This document shows, piece after piece, positions 16,550-26,228 of a DNA stretch of 64,000 nt. The stretch is from Clostridium sp. 1001271st1 H5. GTDB lineage: Bacteria; Bacillota; Clostridia; Lachnospirales; Lachnospiraceae. The DNA is taken from NCBI RefSeq assembly GCF_005845215.1, contig NZ_SPHO01000008.1:62001-126000 (forward strand), read 5' to 3'. Below the pieces are notes generated by a model that saw only the letters and a list, made by a program, of their open reading frames with translations, was not told the DNA's origin and did not search any database. Positions within the stretch are counted from its first letter, which is position 1, and each line of letters opens with the position of its first letter. A program made the translations under genes and the position numbers.

Positions 16550-16573
16550 ATATTCAAAAGATACTCAAAGACA
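16550..16573 (+). promoter_or_regulatory. downstream operator: two tandem 11-bp units
   Basis: ATATTCAAAAG is followed by ATACTCAAAGA in the leader of iolA. The 24-bp block matches the upstream operator at 19 of 24 positions, and both blocks are in the same orientation. Confidence 0.6.
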
Positions 16574-16595
16574 ACATTGAGAAAGGAGCGCAAAA

Positions 16596-18125
16596 ATGGG
16601 TACTGCAAAGACGGAAGTCAGAAAAATGGGTTATTGTGTAAACGGAGAATGGAAGGAATCCAGGAGCGGAAGGTATGAGGAGGTGACAGACTCCAGTACA
16701 GGCGAAGTGATTGCCGCCGTGCCCTGCTGTACCCCGGAGGAAGTTGATGGGGCGATTGCCTCCGCGCAGGCAGCTTTTCCTGCATGGTCAAAGATGTCGC
16801 TTTCCGGAAGACAGCAGTATATGTTTAAGTGGAGGGATGTGCTGTATGCACATAAGGAAGAACTGGCTGTGCTCTGCGCCAAAGAGCTGGGCAAGAACAT
16901 AAAGGAAGCCAGAGGCGATGTCCAGAAGGCAATAGAGCCTACCGAAGAAGCATGCGCCCTGCCAGCCATGATTCAGGGCGATGCAGCCATGCAGGTCACC
17001 ACAAATTACGATACTTCAAGCTACCGGTTCCCTCTGGGCGTAACGGCAGGCATTGTGCCCATGAACTTCCCTGCCATGATTCCATGGGGATGGATGGTTC
17101 CCCTGTCCATTGCCTGCGGCAATACGGTTGTGTTAAAGGCAAGCTCCCAGACACCGCTGACATCCATGAGGATGATGGAACTGTTTTACGAGGAAGCAGG
17201 CTTTCCCAAGGGTGTTGTCAATTTAGTTACCTGCAGCCGTGTGGAGGCGAATATCCTTCTGACCGATGAGCGGATAAAGGCAGTGACTTTTGTGGGAACT
17301 ACCGGCGTGGGAAAACAGGTTTATTCAACCGCAGCGGCAAACGGCAAGCGGGTACAGTCCCAGACAGAGGCCAAGAACCATGCCCTGGTGCTGGAGGACT
17401 GCAATCTGGAGGCAACCGTAAATGCAATCATTAATTCCACCTATGGCTGCGCTGGCATGAGATGTATGGCACTTCCGGCTATCTGTGTTCAGGAGAGCAT
17501 TGCCGATGAATTTGTGAAGCTGCTGAAGGAAAAGGCGCAGGCTATGAAAATCGGGTGTGCATATGATGAGGATACGGATTTGGGTCCGGTTGTCAGTGCG
17601 GCACATAAGAAGAAAATCTGCGGTTGGATTCAGAAGGGCATTGACGAGGGCGCAACGCTTGTATTGGACGGCAGGGATGTTGTGGTGCCGGGCTATGAAA
17701 ACGGATACTTTGTGGGCCCCACCATACTGGACTATGTAAAGCCGGGAATGACGGTTGGTGACAGTGAGATCTTCGGGCCGGTAACCTGTATTAAGAGAGT
17801 GAAAGATTACGAGGAAGGCATTGCAGTCATGAACGCCAACCCGTTTGCAAATGGTTCCTGTATCTTTACCCGGAGCGGATATTACAGCCGTAAGTTTGTA
17901 ATGGAGACGGACGGCGGTATGGTAGGCGTTAACGTGGGTATTCCGGTTCCAACCGCTTACTTCCCATTCTCAGGAAACAAGGATTCCTTCTTCGGCGACC
18001 TGCATGTTCTGGGCAGGGACGGATACCGGTTCTTTACCAGGGCCAAGACCGTAACCACACACTGGTTTGACGAAAAGGCCGGCAAGCGTAAGGTGGGGAC
18101 CTGGGAAGGCAGCACAGAGCTGTAA
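16596..18125 (+). CDS. iolA: CoA-acylating methylmalonate-semialdehyde dehydrogenase (IolA/MmsA type)
   Basis: A 509-residue aldehyde dehydrogenase, full length for the family. Start 16596 follows AAGGAG by 7 nt. Features of the MMSDH clade are VPMNFPAMIPWGWMVP in the NAD-binding half, the stretch FVGTTGVGKQVY, and the catalytic Cys290 in GCAGMRCMALP. The GMRCMA context is specific to the CoA-dependent enzymes, which oxidise malonate semialdehyde or methylmalonate semialdehyde to acetyl-CoA or propionyl-CoA. It is a single gene with its own promoter and terminator, divergent from an IolR-like repressor, so it may serve a dispersed inositol or valine/beta-alanine route. Confidence 0.88.
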   Translation: MGTAKTEVRKMGYCVNGEWKESRSGRYEEVTDSSTGEVIAAVPCCTPEEVDGAIASAQAAFPAWSKMSLSGRQQYMFKWRDVLYAHKEELAVLCAKELGKNIKEARGDVQKAIEPTEEACALPAMIQGDAAMQVTTNYDTSSYRFPLGVTAGIVPMNFPAMIPWGWMVPLSIACGNTVVLKASSQTPLTSMRMMELFYEEAGFPKGVVNLVTCSRVEANILLTDERIKAVTFVGTTGVGKQVYSTAAANGKRVQSQTEAKNHALVLEDCNLEATVNAIINSTYGCAGMRCMALPAICVQESIADEFVKLLKEKAQAMKIGCAYDEDTDLGPVVSAAHKKKICGWIQKGIDEGATLVLDGRDVVVPGYENGYFVGPTILDYVKPGMTVGDSEIFGPVTCIKRVKDYEEGIAVMNANPFANGSCIFTRSGYYSRKFVMETDGGMVGVNVGIPVPTAYFPFSGNKDSFFGDLHVLGRDGYRFFTRAKTVTTHWFDEKAGKRKVGTWEGSTEL

Positions 18126-18178
18126 GGCATTGTTTATAACACCTGGATTAAAACTACATATTCTTCTGCAAACATGAT

Positions 18179-18220
18179 AGAAGAGGACGATTCCGTTAAA
18201 GGGAATTGTCCTCTTCTTTG
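18179..18220 (+). terminator. terminator of iolA
   Basis: AAGAGGACGATTCC pairs with GGGAATTGTCCTCTT around a 6-nt loop and is followed by CTTTG. It begins about 55 bp after the iolA stop. Confidence 0.75.
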
Positions 18221-18352
18221 CAGGGAACTGTCTTTGTTTTTCAGGGTGTTTTCAACCGCCGATTAATACATTAAATCCGCAGGCCGCAGTCTGTCACGGA
18301 TGTCCTGCATATGCTGCCCGGATGGAGTTACAAGTTACGGCAGAGAATACAT

Positions 18353-18410
18353 TTGCGTCTTTGAACAAAGCGTGATACAATCAGAGCAGTACCTATTATG
18401 AACAGGGTAA
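18353..18410 (+). promoter_or_regulatory. promoter and shared 44-bp element, copy 1
   Basis: TTGCGT (18353-18358) and TACAAT (18376-18381) are 17 bp apart. From 18367 to 18410 the sequence matches 28269-28312 at 36 of 44 positions. The match covers the -10 region and a leader segment ending in GAACAGGGT. Copy 1 drives the CheB-CheR-kinase gene. Downstream, TTCGGTCA occurs twice as a direct repeat before the ribosome site. Confidence 0.65.
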
Positions 18411-18502
18411 TTCAATATTTCGGTCAATCCAAACGAACGTGACAGAATGATAGTTCGGTCAGCCGGGAATCGGGGAGAAGGAAAGATGGAAGGAGAAGGA
18501 TT

Positions 18503-21500
18503 ATGGAGAAGAATTGCGCCGATGAGGCAGAGGACATCACTGAAAGCCAGGAGGATGTCAGATGCTATGTGGGAGTAGGAGCTTCCGCTGGGGGCGTAGA
18601 GGCGCTGCAGGAACTGTTTCATAATATGCCGGAGGATACAGGTGCATCGTTTATCATTGTGCAGCATCTTTCACCGGATGCCGTCAGCCTGATGGACAAA
18701 ATACTGCAAAAATCCTCTAGGCTGCCGGTCCAGCTGGCAGAGGAAGGGGAGGTGCCAAAACCAAATCATATTTATCTGAATCATCCCGGTAAGACACTGA
18801 CCATGAAAGAGGGACGTTTTCACCTGGAGTCGGCCCACGACCGGAACCAGCTGTACCTTCCCATTAACCTGCTGTTCCAGTCCCTGGCATCGGTGAGCGG
18901 CGTCCATGCCGTGGCAATTGTTTTGTCGGGAAGCGGCTCCGACGGGGCCATTGGAATCGGCTCAATCAAGGAAAACGGAGGACTGGTGATTGTCCAGAAA
19001 CCAGGGGAAGCACAGTATGCATCCATGCCCCAGAGCGCAATTACAACCGGCATGGTGGATTTGATTCTGGACGTGGCCCAGATAGGGAACTCTCTGAAGG
19101 AATATTTGCAGAATCCCCACATACAGTCCATGCATCAGGGAGAACAGGACCATATGGAGCTGGCGGAGGACTATTCCTGTATTCTGAATGCCATCAGTCT
19201 GTACTCGGATATTGATTTTACCATCTATAAGACCAACACGATTTACAGAAGGATTGAACGGCGTATTGCCCTGAATAATTTTCATGGGATGGGTGATTAT
19301 CTGGACTACCTGCTTTCCACTGAGGAGGAGCGGGCGCAGCTGTACCGGGATTTGCTGATTGGGGTCACCTCTTTTTTCCGTGATGAGGAGGCGTTTTGCC
19401 ATCTGGGAGAAAATGTAATCATCCCGCTCCTTAAAAAAAGGAAGTCAGTGCGGCTGTGGAGCGTTGCCTGCTCCACCGGCGAGGAGGCATATTCACTGGC
19501 AATTCTGATTTGCGAATGCATGGAATCCACCCATACCAGCGTGGATGTGAAAATTTTTGCCACGGATGTGGACCAGAACGCCATAGCCATTGCCCAGAAG
19601 GGAATCTATTCGGAAAGCCTGCTGGACAATCTGAATCAGGCCATGCGGGATAAGTATTTTGAACATGCAAACGGCGGTTATCTGGTGGGTGAGAAAATCC
19701 GGAAAATGATTGTTTTTGCCAAACATAACATTTTCAGGGATGCACCGTTTTCAAAGCTGGATTTGATTGTGTGCCGCAATATGTTTATCTACGTGAAGCC
19801 GGAGATGCAGCAGAAAGCGCTGGGGGTATTCTATCAGCTTCTGGCAGAGGACGGCTACCTCTTTTTAGGCAGCAGTGAGTCAGTGGGAGAGATGGATGAG
19901 GCATACAACCTGCTGGATAAGAAGTGGAAAATCTATTCCAAAAATAAGGGGTATGCCCAGAAGAATGTATCCATATATCCGGCGCTGGACATGGGGGGAG
20001 GCTTTTCACCGCGCCAGACAAACAGGAGTGAACATTCCGCAAGAACGGGGAGACGCCTGCGCTCTGCCAGTATCTCGGAAAAACTTTTGTTTGCAATGGC
20101 CGGGCCCTCGGTGCTGCTGAATGAAGAGCTCAGGGTGGTGCAGGTAATCCAGGGAGGCGGGCAGTATATGAGGATGCAGGATGGTCAGTTCGACGGGGGA
20201 CTCAGTTCCTTTTTCTCTCCCAGTCTGGCCACCTTTATTAACCGTCTGCTGACGGATTCCAAAAAAGTTTCAGACGGCATTGTGGAACGGCGGGCCACGG
20301 GGCTGTCTGATTATCCGGAAGAGGTTTTGTGCGTGAAGGTGCGGTTCTTTCACCTGACGGAAGGGGAGTACTATCTGGTACAGATTCGGTCCGAAGAATT
20401 GGCGAAGGCAGAATCAGCCGGTAATCCCCTGGATTTGCGCGAGTTAAAGGACAGCCGCATCCAGGAGCTGGAGAACGCATTGAATGAGAGCAACTGGAAT
20501 CTGAAACTGGCAGTGGAGGAATCGGAGTCCCGCAATGAAGAACTCCAGGCCACCAATGAGGAGCTGCTGGCATCCAATGAGGAGCTGCAGAGCACCAATG
20601 AGGAGATGCAGTCCGTCAATGAAGAACTGTATACCATCAATGCCGAGTACCAGAATAAAATTGTGGAGCTGACCACGGCCAATGCTGACTTTGATAATCT
20701 GCTGCTGAACGCGGACGTGGGGGCGCTGTATGTGGATGAAAAGATGCACATCCGCAAGATTACCCCCATCATGCTCCAGCACACCAATCTGCGGATTACA
20801 GATTTGGAGCGTCCGGTGACTCAGATTAATTTCCTTGACTCTTATCCTGATTTTACCCAGGATGTGACGGATGTGTCAAGGCAGGGGAAAATCGTGGAAA
20901 AAGAAATTACGGACCAGAATAATGTAATATGGCTGGTGAGGATTCGCCCGTATTTTGACCATACCCATACTTCAAAAGGCGTTCTGGTCTCTATGTTTGA
21001 TATCACCAAGCGTCTGGAGGCGGCAAAGTTTGACTTGAAGCACCTGACGGACAGCGTGCCGGGCGGCGTACTCCGTCTGCGGTTTGAGGAGTTTCTGTTA
21101 ATTGAATATGCGAATGACAGTTTTTTTGACCTGATTGGCTATACGGCAGAAGAAATGCGTCTGGATTTGCACAACCGCTTTGACCAGCTTTTACATGGTT
21201 CGGACTGGGTAGAACTGAAGGATGAAATCCGGCAGGCTGTATCCGGAGGCGGGCTTGTGAAGGCTGAATGCCGTCTGTGGCAAAAGGACGGAAGGAGCCG
21301 GTGGTGTTCCCTCCAGGCCGTGGCATTCCGGCAGGAACGCCACATTGAGATGCAGTGTATTGTCACGGACATCTCCCTGATTAAGGACTATGAAGAACAG
21401 CTGAAAAAGGAACGGGATTACTATAACAAACTGTACCAGAATGTGGTCTGCGGTATTGTACAATATGAAATTGAGGACAATACCCTGCGCTGCTATAATG

Positions 21501-23362
21501 CCAACAGCGAGGCAATCCAGATGCTGGGATATGAGTCCATGGAGGAATTCCGAAGGCAGACTGCGCAGACCCTTCCGGAGGTAACTGTTTCAGAGGATGC
21601 AGATTACATAAAGCGTACCCTTCTGTCCTTAAAGGAGGAGGGGGAGTGCGCAAGCTTTGAACACCGGGTCTGTACAAAGAATCAGGGAATCCGCTGGGTG
21701 ACAGGGGTTGCGAAGGTAGTCCTCACACCGGACGGTAAAAAGCTGATTCAGAGCACCTTTATGGATACAACTGCCAGAAAGCGCGCCCTGGAGCAGGTGG
21801 AGGCGGAACGGGACCGGTATGACCGGCTCTACAAGGTTCTTTATAATACAGCTGTCTGCGGAATCGTCCAGGTGGATATCAGGAGCAATAAAATCCTCAG
21901 CATTAACCGTATTGCACTGCATATTCTGGACGAGGCCAGCGAGACGGATATTGAAAGGCGGCTTTTTGACGGAAACCCCAGGGACAGCCACAGGAAGAGC
22001 CTGGCCACAGTCGGCACATTTATGCAGTCTCTCGGAAAGGTAGGCGAGCAGAGGGAGGTTCGTTTTAATTTAATTAAAAGAGACGGGGCCCAGATTATCA
22101 TTGAGGGTACTGCCAATTGGATTATGGAGGATAAGGAATCCAGCATAATCCAGTTTACCTTCCTGGATGTGACGGAACGTGAACGTCTGAAAGAGGCGCA
22201 GCTAGAGCTGGCGGTTGCCATCCAGTCCAATGCGGCCAAGACCAGCTTTCTCTCAAAGATGAGCCATGAAATCCGTACGCCGATGAACGGAATTATGGGA
22301 ATGATTGATATTACAAGGCTGAATCTGGAGGATAAGGAAAAAATTTTGGATTGTCTGGATAAAATGAAGCTTTCCATGCAGCACCTTCAGATGCTGGTTA
22401 ATGATGTACTGGATATGTCAAAGATTGAGAGCGGGAAGATGGAGTGCAGGGAGGCGGTGTTTGACCTGCGCCAGATGCTGGAGGAGGTTCTTTCCGAATA
22501 CAGTTTTTCCGCTTCCAAAAGCGGTGTGGGGCTGACCCGCGCCATCAGTATCCAGCATCAGCATGTAATATCAGACCCTGTTTTTTTGCGGGAGATTCTG
22601 GGGAACCTGCTGAGCAATGCCATAAAATTCACCCCGTCCATGGGCATGGTGGTCCTGGTAGCGGAGGAGGCGCCTTCGGAGGAACAGGCAGCATACACAT
22701 TCCGGGTAAGAGATTCCGGCTGCGGTATCAGCCGTGAAAGCCAGCAGGTTATTTTTGAGGCGTTTGAGCAGGGGGATGGAGAAGGTTCCGGTAAACTGCC
22801 GGGCACAGGACTGGGTCTGGCCATCTGCAAGAATCTGGTGGAGCTTTTAGGCGGAACCCTGCAGGTGGAGAGCCAGCTGGGCAGCGGCTCAGAGTTTTTC
22901 TTTACAATTCCCATGAAATTTGCCGTGAGTGAGGAGGTTCCGGCCCGAAACGGTACGGAGACAAAACAGGGCGCTGATGCGTTTAAAGAGAGCCGTATCC
23001 TGCTGGCAGAGGACAATGACCTGAATGCAGAGATTGCCCAGACCCTGCTTGGCAGTTACGGCTTTCAGGTGGAACGGGCGGTAAACGGAAAGGAGGCCCT
23101 GAAGTGTTTTTTGCGGAAAGAGGAAGGATATTATGACCTGATTCTCATGGACATCCAGATGCCGGTGATGGACGGGCTGACAGCCGCCAGAAAAATCAGG
23201 GAAAGCAAAAAGCCGGGCTCTCTTAAGATTCCCATTGTGGCCATGAGCGCCAACGCATTCCAGGAGGATGTGGAGCGCTCCCTGAACGCCGGAATGAACG
23301 CCCATACCACCAAGCCGATTGAGATTGAGAAGCTGGTGGAGCTGCTGAGTGCTTATTTATAA
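18503..23362 (+). CDS. CheB-CheR-PAS-histidine kinase-receiver fusion (1619 aa)
   Basis: Domains in order: CheB methylesterase (20-200) with catalytic S28, H55 and D147; CheR methyltransferase (215-475) with the SAM motif VACSTGEEAYSLA and CRNMFIY; a NEEL-rich coiled coil (655-725); about four PAS-like modules (730-1225); HisKA with H1255 in SHEIRTPMN; HATPase with GTGLGLAI (about 1433-1440); and a receiver with D1550. All catalytic residues of both chemotaxis enzymes are present, yet no receptors, CheA or flagellar genes lie nearby. It may modify a receptor-like protein encoded elsewhere or use the domains as internal sensors. The start follows AGGAGAAGG. The next gene, an EvgS-like kinase, begins 64 bp later and is probably co-transcribed. 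Confidence 0.92.
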   Translation: MEKNCADEAEDITESQEDVRCYVGVGASAGGVEALQELFHNMPEDTGASFIIVQHLSPDAVSLMDKILQKSSRLPVQLAEEGEVPKPNHIYLNHPGKTLTMKEGRFHLESAHDRNQLYLPINLLFQSLASVSGVHAVAIVLSGSGSDGAIGIGSIKENGGLVIVQKPGEAQYASMPQSAITTGMVDLILDVAQIGNSLKEYLQNPHIQSMHQGEQDHMELAEDYSCILNAISLYSDIDFTIYKTNTIYRRIERRIALNNFHGMGDYLDYLLSTEEERAQLYRDLLIGVTSFFRDEEAFCHLGENVIIPLLKKRKSVRLWSVACSTGEEAYSLAILICECMESTHTSVDVKIFATDVDQNAIAIAQKGIYSESLLDNLNQAMRDKYFEHANGGYLVGEKIRKMIVFAKHNIFRDAPFSKLDLIVCRNMFIYVKPEMQQKALGVFYQLLAEDGYLFLGSSESVGEMDEAYNLLDKKWKIYSKNKGYAQKNVSIYPALDMGGGFSPRQTNRSEHSARTGRRLRSASISEKLLFAMAGPSVLLNEELRVVQVIQGGGQYMRMQDGQFDGGLSSFFSPSLATFINRLLTDSKKVSDGIVERRATGLSDYPEEVLCVKVRFFHLTEGEYYLVQIRSEELAKAESAGNPLDLRELKDSRIQELENALNESNWNLKLAVEESESRNEELQATNEELLASNEELQSTNEEMQSVNEELYTINAEYQNKIVELTTANADFDNLLLNADVGALYVDEKMHIRKITPIMLQHTNLRITDLERPVTQINFLDSYPDFTQDVTDVSRQGKIVEKEITDQNNVIWLVRIRPYFDHTHTSKGVLVSMFDITKRLEAAKFDLKHLTDSVPGGVLRLRFEEFLLIEYANDSFFDLIGYTAEEMRLDLHNRFDQLLHGSDWVELKDEIRQAVSGGGLVKAECRLWQKDGRSRWCSLQAVAFRQERHIEMQCIVTDISLIKDYEEQLKKERDYYNKLYQNVVCGIVQYEIEDNTLRCYNANSEAIQMLGYESMEEFRRQTAQTLPEVTVSEDADYIKRTLLSLKEEGECASFEHRVCTKNQGIRWVTGVAKVVLTPDGKKLIQSTFMDTTARKRALEQVEAERDRYDRLYKVLYNTAVCGIVQVDIRSNKILSINRIALHILDEASETDIERRLFDGNPRDSHRKSLATVGTFMQSLGKVGEQREVRFNLIKRDGAQIIIEGTANWIMEDKESSIIQFTFLDVTERERLKEAQLELAVAIQSNAAKTSFLSKMSHEIRTPMNGIMGMIDITRLNLEDKEKILDCLDKMKLSMQHLQMLVNDVLDMSKIESGKMECREAVFDLRQMLEEVLSEYSFSASKSGVGLTRAISIQHQHVISDPVFLREILGNLLSNAIKFTPSMGMVVLVAEEAPSEEQAAYTFRVRDSGCGISRESQQVIFEAFEQGDGEGSGKLPGTGLGLAICKNLVELLGGTLQVESQLGSGSEFFFTIPMKFAVSEEVPARNGTETKQGADAFKESRILLAEDNDLNAEIAQTLLGSYGFQVERAVNGKEALKCFLRKEEGYYDLILMDIQMPVMDGLTAARKIRESKKPGSLKIPIVAMSANAFQEDVERSLNAGMNAHTTKPIEIEKLVELLSAYL

Positions 23363-23426
23363 TGCCTGTCAAGTACCGTAAAACGGGTTTGGGAGGGACG
23401 GGGTATCATACACAGGAGGAACAGAT

Positions 23427-26213
23427 ATGCGAAAGGAATTATTGCACCGGTTCATTGTATTGACAGCCGCAGTCATTCTGTTGAATTCCAGCGCTTTCCC
23501 GGCCCTGGCGGGAGATGGGACAAAAAGCCGTGTTCTTACGGTTGCCTTTCCGGACAGTCCCGGAATCAATGAAGTTTATGAGGATGGCACATACGGGGGC
23601 AGCACCTATGACTGGCTCCATGAGATAGCCAAATATACCGGCTGGAAGTACGAATTTGTTACCGGCAGCGCAACGGAACTTCTGAACGGTATGTGCAGCG
23701 GTCAGTATGACCTTATGGGGGGCATGTTCTATCTGGACGGATACGATGAGATTTATAATTATCCCAAATATCCCATGGGCGCCAATTATTCCCTGCTCAT
23801 GTACCGGAAGGACGATAAAAGTATCAAAAGCTTTGATTATACCACGTTAAACGGTAAGAGAATCGGAGTATTTAAAAATGCCGTAAGCAAGATTGACAGG
23901 CTGAATAAGTATTTGAGCTTTAACCATATCCGGTGTGAACTGGTGTACTATGATACGGTGGATACATATGAGCAATGTCTGGATAACCGGGAAGTAGACC
24001 TGCTGTATGGAAATGACGTATTCATGAATGAGAATTATAATGTGGCGGCAAAAATCGAGGCGGACCCATATTATATTGTTACCGCCCATGACGAGCCGGA
24101 GCTGTGCACACAGTTATCCGAGGCCATGGACACTATTTATTCGGCCAATCCTGACTTTGCCGTGGAGCTTTACGAAACCTATTTTCCGGCAAAGTATATC
24201 AATACCATTAACTTCAGCCCGCAGGAGCAGGCCTTTATCCGCAGGAGCGGACCCGTCCGGGTAGCAGTGGCCAGGCAGGTTTATCCTGTGTTTTATGTAA
24301 AGAAGGGGACGGCTGCCGGAATTGTTCCGGACTGCCTTGCATTGATTTCCCAGCGGACCGGGCTTTCCTTTGAATATGTGTATGCGGATTCCTATGGGGA
24401 ATTGGAGACGCTTGTGAAAAATGGGGAAGCCGATATGATTGGCTGTTATCAGGGAAATGAACACAGCGCAGACACGGACGGATTGGCATGCACCGCGCCC
24501 CTGGTGTCCCTGGATTCCAGCCTGATACGAAACAAACATGCGGATATGACCCAGGACGGCCTTGTCATGGCTCTGCCGGAAGGAATGGAGCTGGAACCCA
24601 TAGGTGAGAACGGGACAATCCGGTATTATGGGAAGTATAAGGACTGCCTTAAGGCCATTAACAAAGGGGAGGCGGATTATACGTTCATGCCCGCCTCGGC
24701 CCTGGAATATTTCTATGCAAAAGATTACTATGCAAACGTGGCGATACTGGCAGACACCTCCAGAAAGGAGCAGGTGTCCTTTGCCGTACCAAGACCGGTA
24801 AACGTACCCCTGTACTCAGTGCTGAGCAAGGCAATCGGAAACCTGACGGATGAGGAAACCAGCGGTGTTGTTTCCAGGAATCTTCTTCCGACCCCGGTGG
24901 CCCCTGTTACGTTCCGCTCATTGCTGTACACAAATCCGCTATTGGTAATTTCCGTATCCATCGGATTTGTGGTACTGGCTGCGGCTGTGATTCTGCTGCT
25001 TAGTTTCTTTAATATGAAGACCCGCATCATGCGTGTCAGGCTGGAAAAGGCGGAGGAGACAAGCCGGGCCAAATCAGATTTTCTCTCCCGCATGTCCCAT
25101 GAAATACGGACTCCCATGAATGCTATTATCGGTCTGACCAATCTGGCCATGATGACAGGGGAGGCCACGCCTGTGATTCAGGAGGACCTGAATAAGATTG
25201 ACACCTCGGCCAAATTTTTACTGTCCCTGCTCAACGATGTGCTGGATATGTCCAAGATAGACAGCCGGAAAATGAAGCTGGCAGCAGCTCCCTTCCATAT
25301 AGATGAGGTGGTGGGGCAGCTTAAGGACATATTTTTGCTCCAGGCGGAGCAGAAGCAGATTGAACTGGTATTTGTATGTGATGTGCAGGATACCATGTAT
25401 GTAGGGGACTGTCTGCGGCTGAACCAGATTCTGACAAACCTGCTTTCAAATGCTCATAAGTTTACTGAGACAAAGGGGCGGATTATATTGACCATCCGGG
25501 AGCTGGAACGGCAGGGAGAGGAAGCGAGCCTCCGTTTTTCTGTCCGGGACAATGGCGCGGGTATCAGCCAGGAGGACCAGGAGCGTATTTTCCTGTCCTT
25601 TGAACAGGCCATGAACCGGAATCCCAACACCCCGGGAACAGGTCTGGGCCTGTCCATCAGCCGCAGCCTGGTGGAGCTTATGGGAGGACAGCTGACGGTA
25701 AAGAGCAGACCAAAAGAAGGTTCAGAGTTTTATTTTACAATCAGGCTTCCTGTGTTCAGCGGAACACTGGAGGGGGAGAGGCTGCTGCCGGGACATAAGA
25801 CTGCCCCGCTGGCAGGTCTGCGTGTCCTTTTGGCGGAAGACAATGACATCAATGCAGAGATAGCGATGGAACTTCTCGGAATGGAGCAGGTAGAGACGGA
25901 GCGGGCGGCAGACGGAGCAGAGGCGGTGGAAATGTTCAGCCTGCATCCGGCCGGGTATTATGATTTGATACTCATGGATGTCAACATGCCTGTCATGGAC
26001 GGCCTTCAGGCTGCTTTTAAAATCCGGGCCATGGACCGTGATGACGCTGCCCTGGTTCCTATAGTGGCTATGACGGCAAACACCTTCCAGGAGGACAGGG
26101 AGAAGGCGCGGGAAGCAGGCATGACTGGTTTCCTGCCCAAGCCCTTTGACGCAGCGCAGCTGTATGAAGAGCTTGGGAAGATAGCGGACAAAGGAAAAAA
26201 GACTGGTTTTTAG
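23427..26213 (+). CDS. EvgS-like hybrid kinase with two periplasm-type solute-binding domains
   Basis: The 928 residues comprise a signal peptide (about 1-29), two family-3 solute-binding domains (about 35-265 and 270-500), one membrane segment (about 505-530), HisKA with H558 in SHEIRTPMN, HATPase with GTGLGLSI, and a receiver with D851 in LMDVNMP. The layout is that of EvgS/BvgS sensors, in which the paired binding domains outside the membrane sense amino acids or similar solutes. There is no output domain. It starts after AGGAGG and follows the CheB-CheR-kinase gene by 64 bp. It converges on a c-di-GMP phosphodiesterase gene with only 15 bp between the stops. Confidence 0.92.
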   Translation: MRKELLHRFIVLTAAVILLNSSAFPALAGDGTKSRVLTVAFPDSPGINEVYEDGTYGGSTYDWLHEIAKYTGWKYEFVTGSATELLNGMCSGQYDLMGGMFYLDGYDEIYNYPKYPMGANYSLLMYRKDDKSIKSFDYTTLNGKRIGVFKNAVSKIDRLNKYLSFNHIRCELVYYDTVDTYEQCLDNREVDLLYGNDVFMNENYNVAAKIEADPYYIVTAHDEPELCTQLSEAMDTIYSANPDFAVELYETYFPAKYINTINFSPQEQAFIRRSGPVRVAVARQVYPVFYVKKGTAAGIVPDCLALISQRTGLSFEYVYADSYGELETLVKNGEADMIGCYQGNEHSADTDGLACTAPLVSLDSSLIRNKHADMTQDGLVMALPEGMELEPIGENGTIRYYGKYKDCLKAINKGEADYTFMPASALEYFYAKDYYANVAILADTSRKEQVSFAVPRPVNVPLYSVLSKAIGNLTDEETSGVVSRNLLPTPVAPVTFRSLLYTNPLLVISVSIGFVVLAAAVILLLSFFNMKTRIMRVRLEKAEETSRAKSDFLSRMSHEIRTPMNAIIGLTNLAMMTGEATPVIQEDLNKIDTSAKFLLSLLNDVLDMSKIDSRKMKLAAAPFHIDEVVGQLKDIFLLQAEQKQIELVFVCDVQDTMYVGDCLRLNQILTNLLSNAHKFTETKGRIILTIRELERQGEEASLRFSVRDNGAGISQEDQERIFLSFEQAMNRNPNTPGTGLGLSISRSLVELMGGQLTVKSRPKEGSEFYFTIRLPVFSGTLEGERLLPGHKTAPLAGLRVLLAEDNDINAEIAMELLGMEQVETERAADGAEAVEMFSLHPAGYYDLILMDVNMPVMDGLQAAFKIRAMDRDDAALVPIVAMTANTFQEDREKAREAGMTGFLPKPFDAAQLYEELGKIADKGKKTGF

Positions 26214-26228
26214 GGCAAAGGTACGTCC

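Noticed and set aside
20520..20660. NEEL-rich repeated segment in the CheB-CheR fusion considered as a recent repeat expansion
   Set aside because: The heptad-like coiled coil is typical of CheB-CheR-PAS fusions and is expected there.
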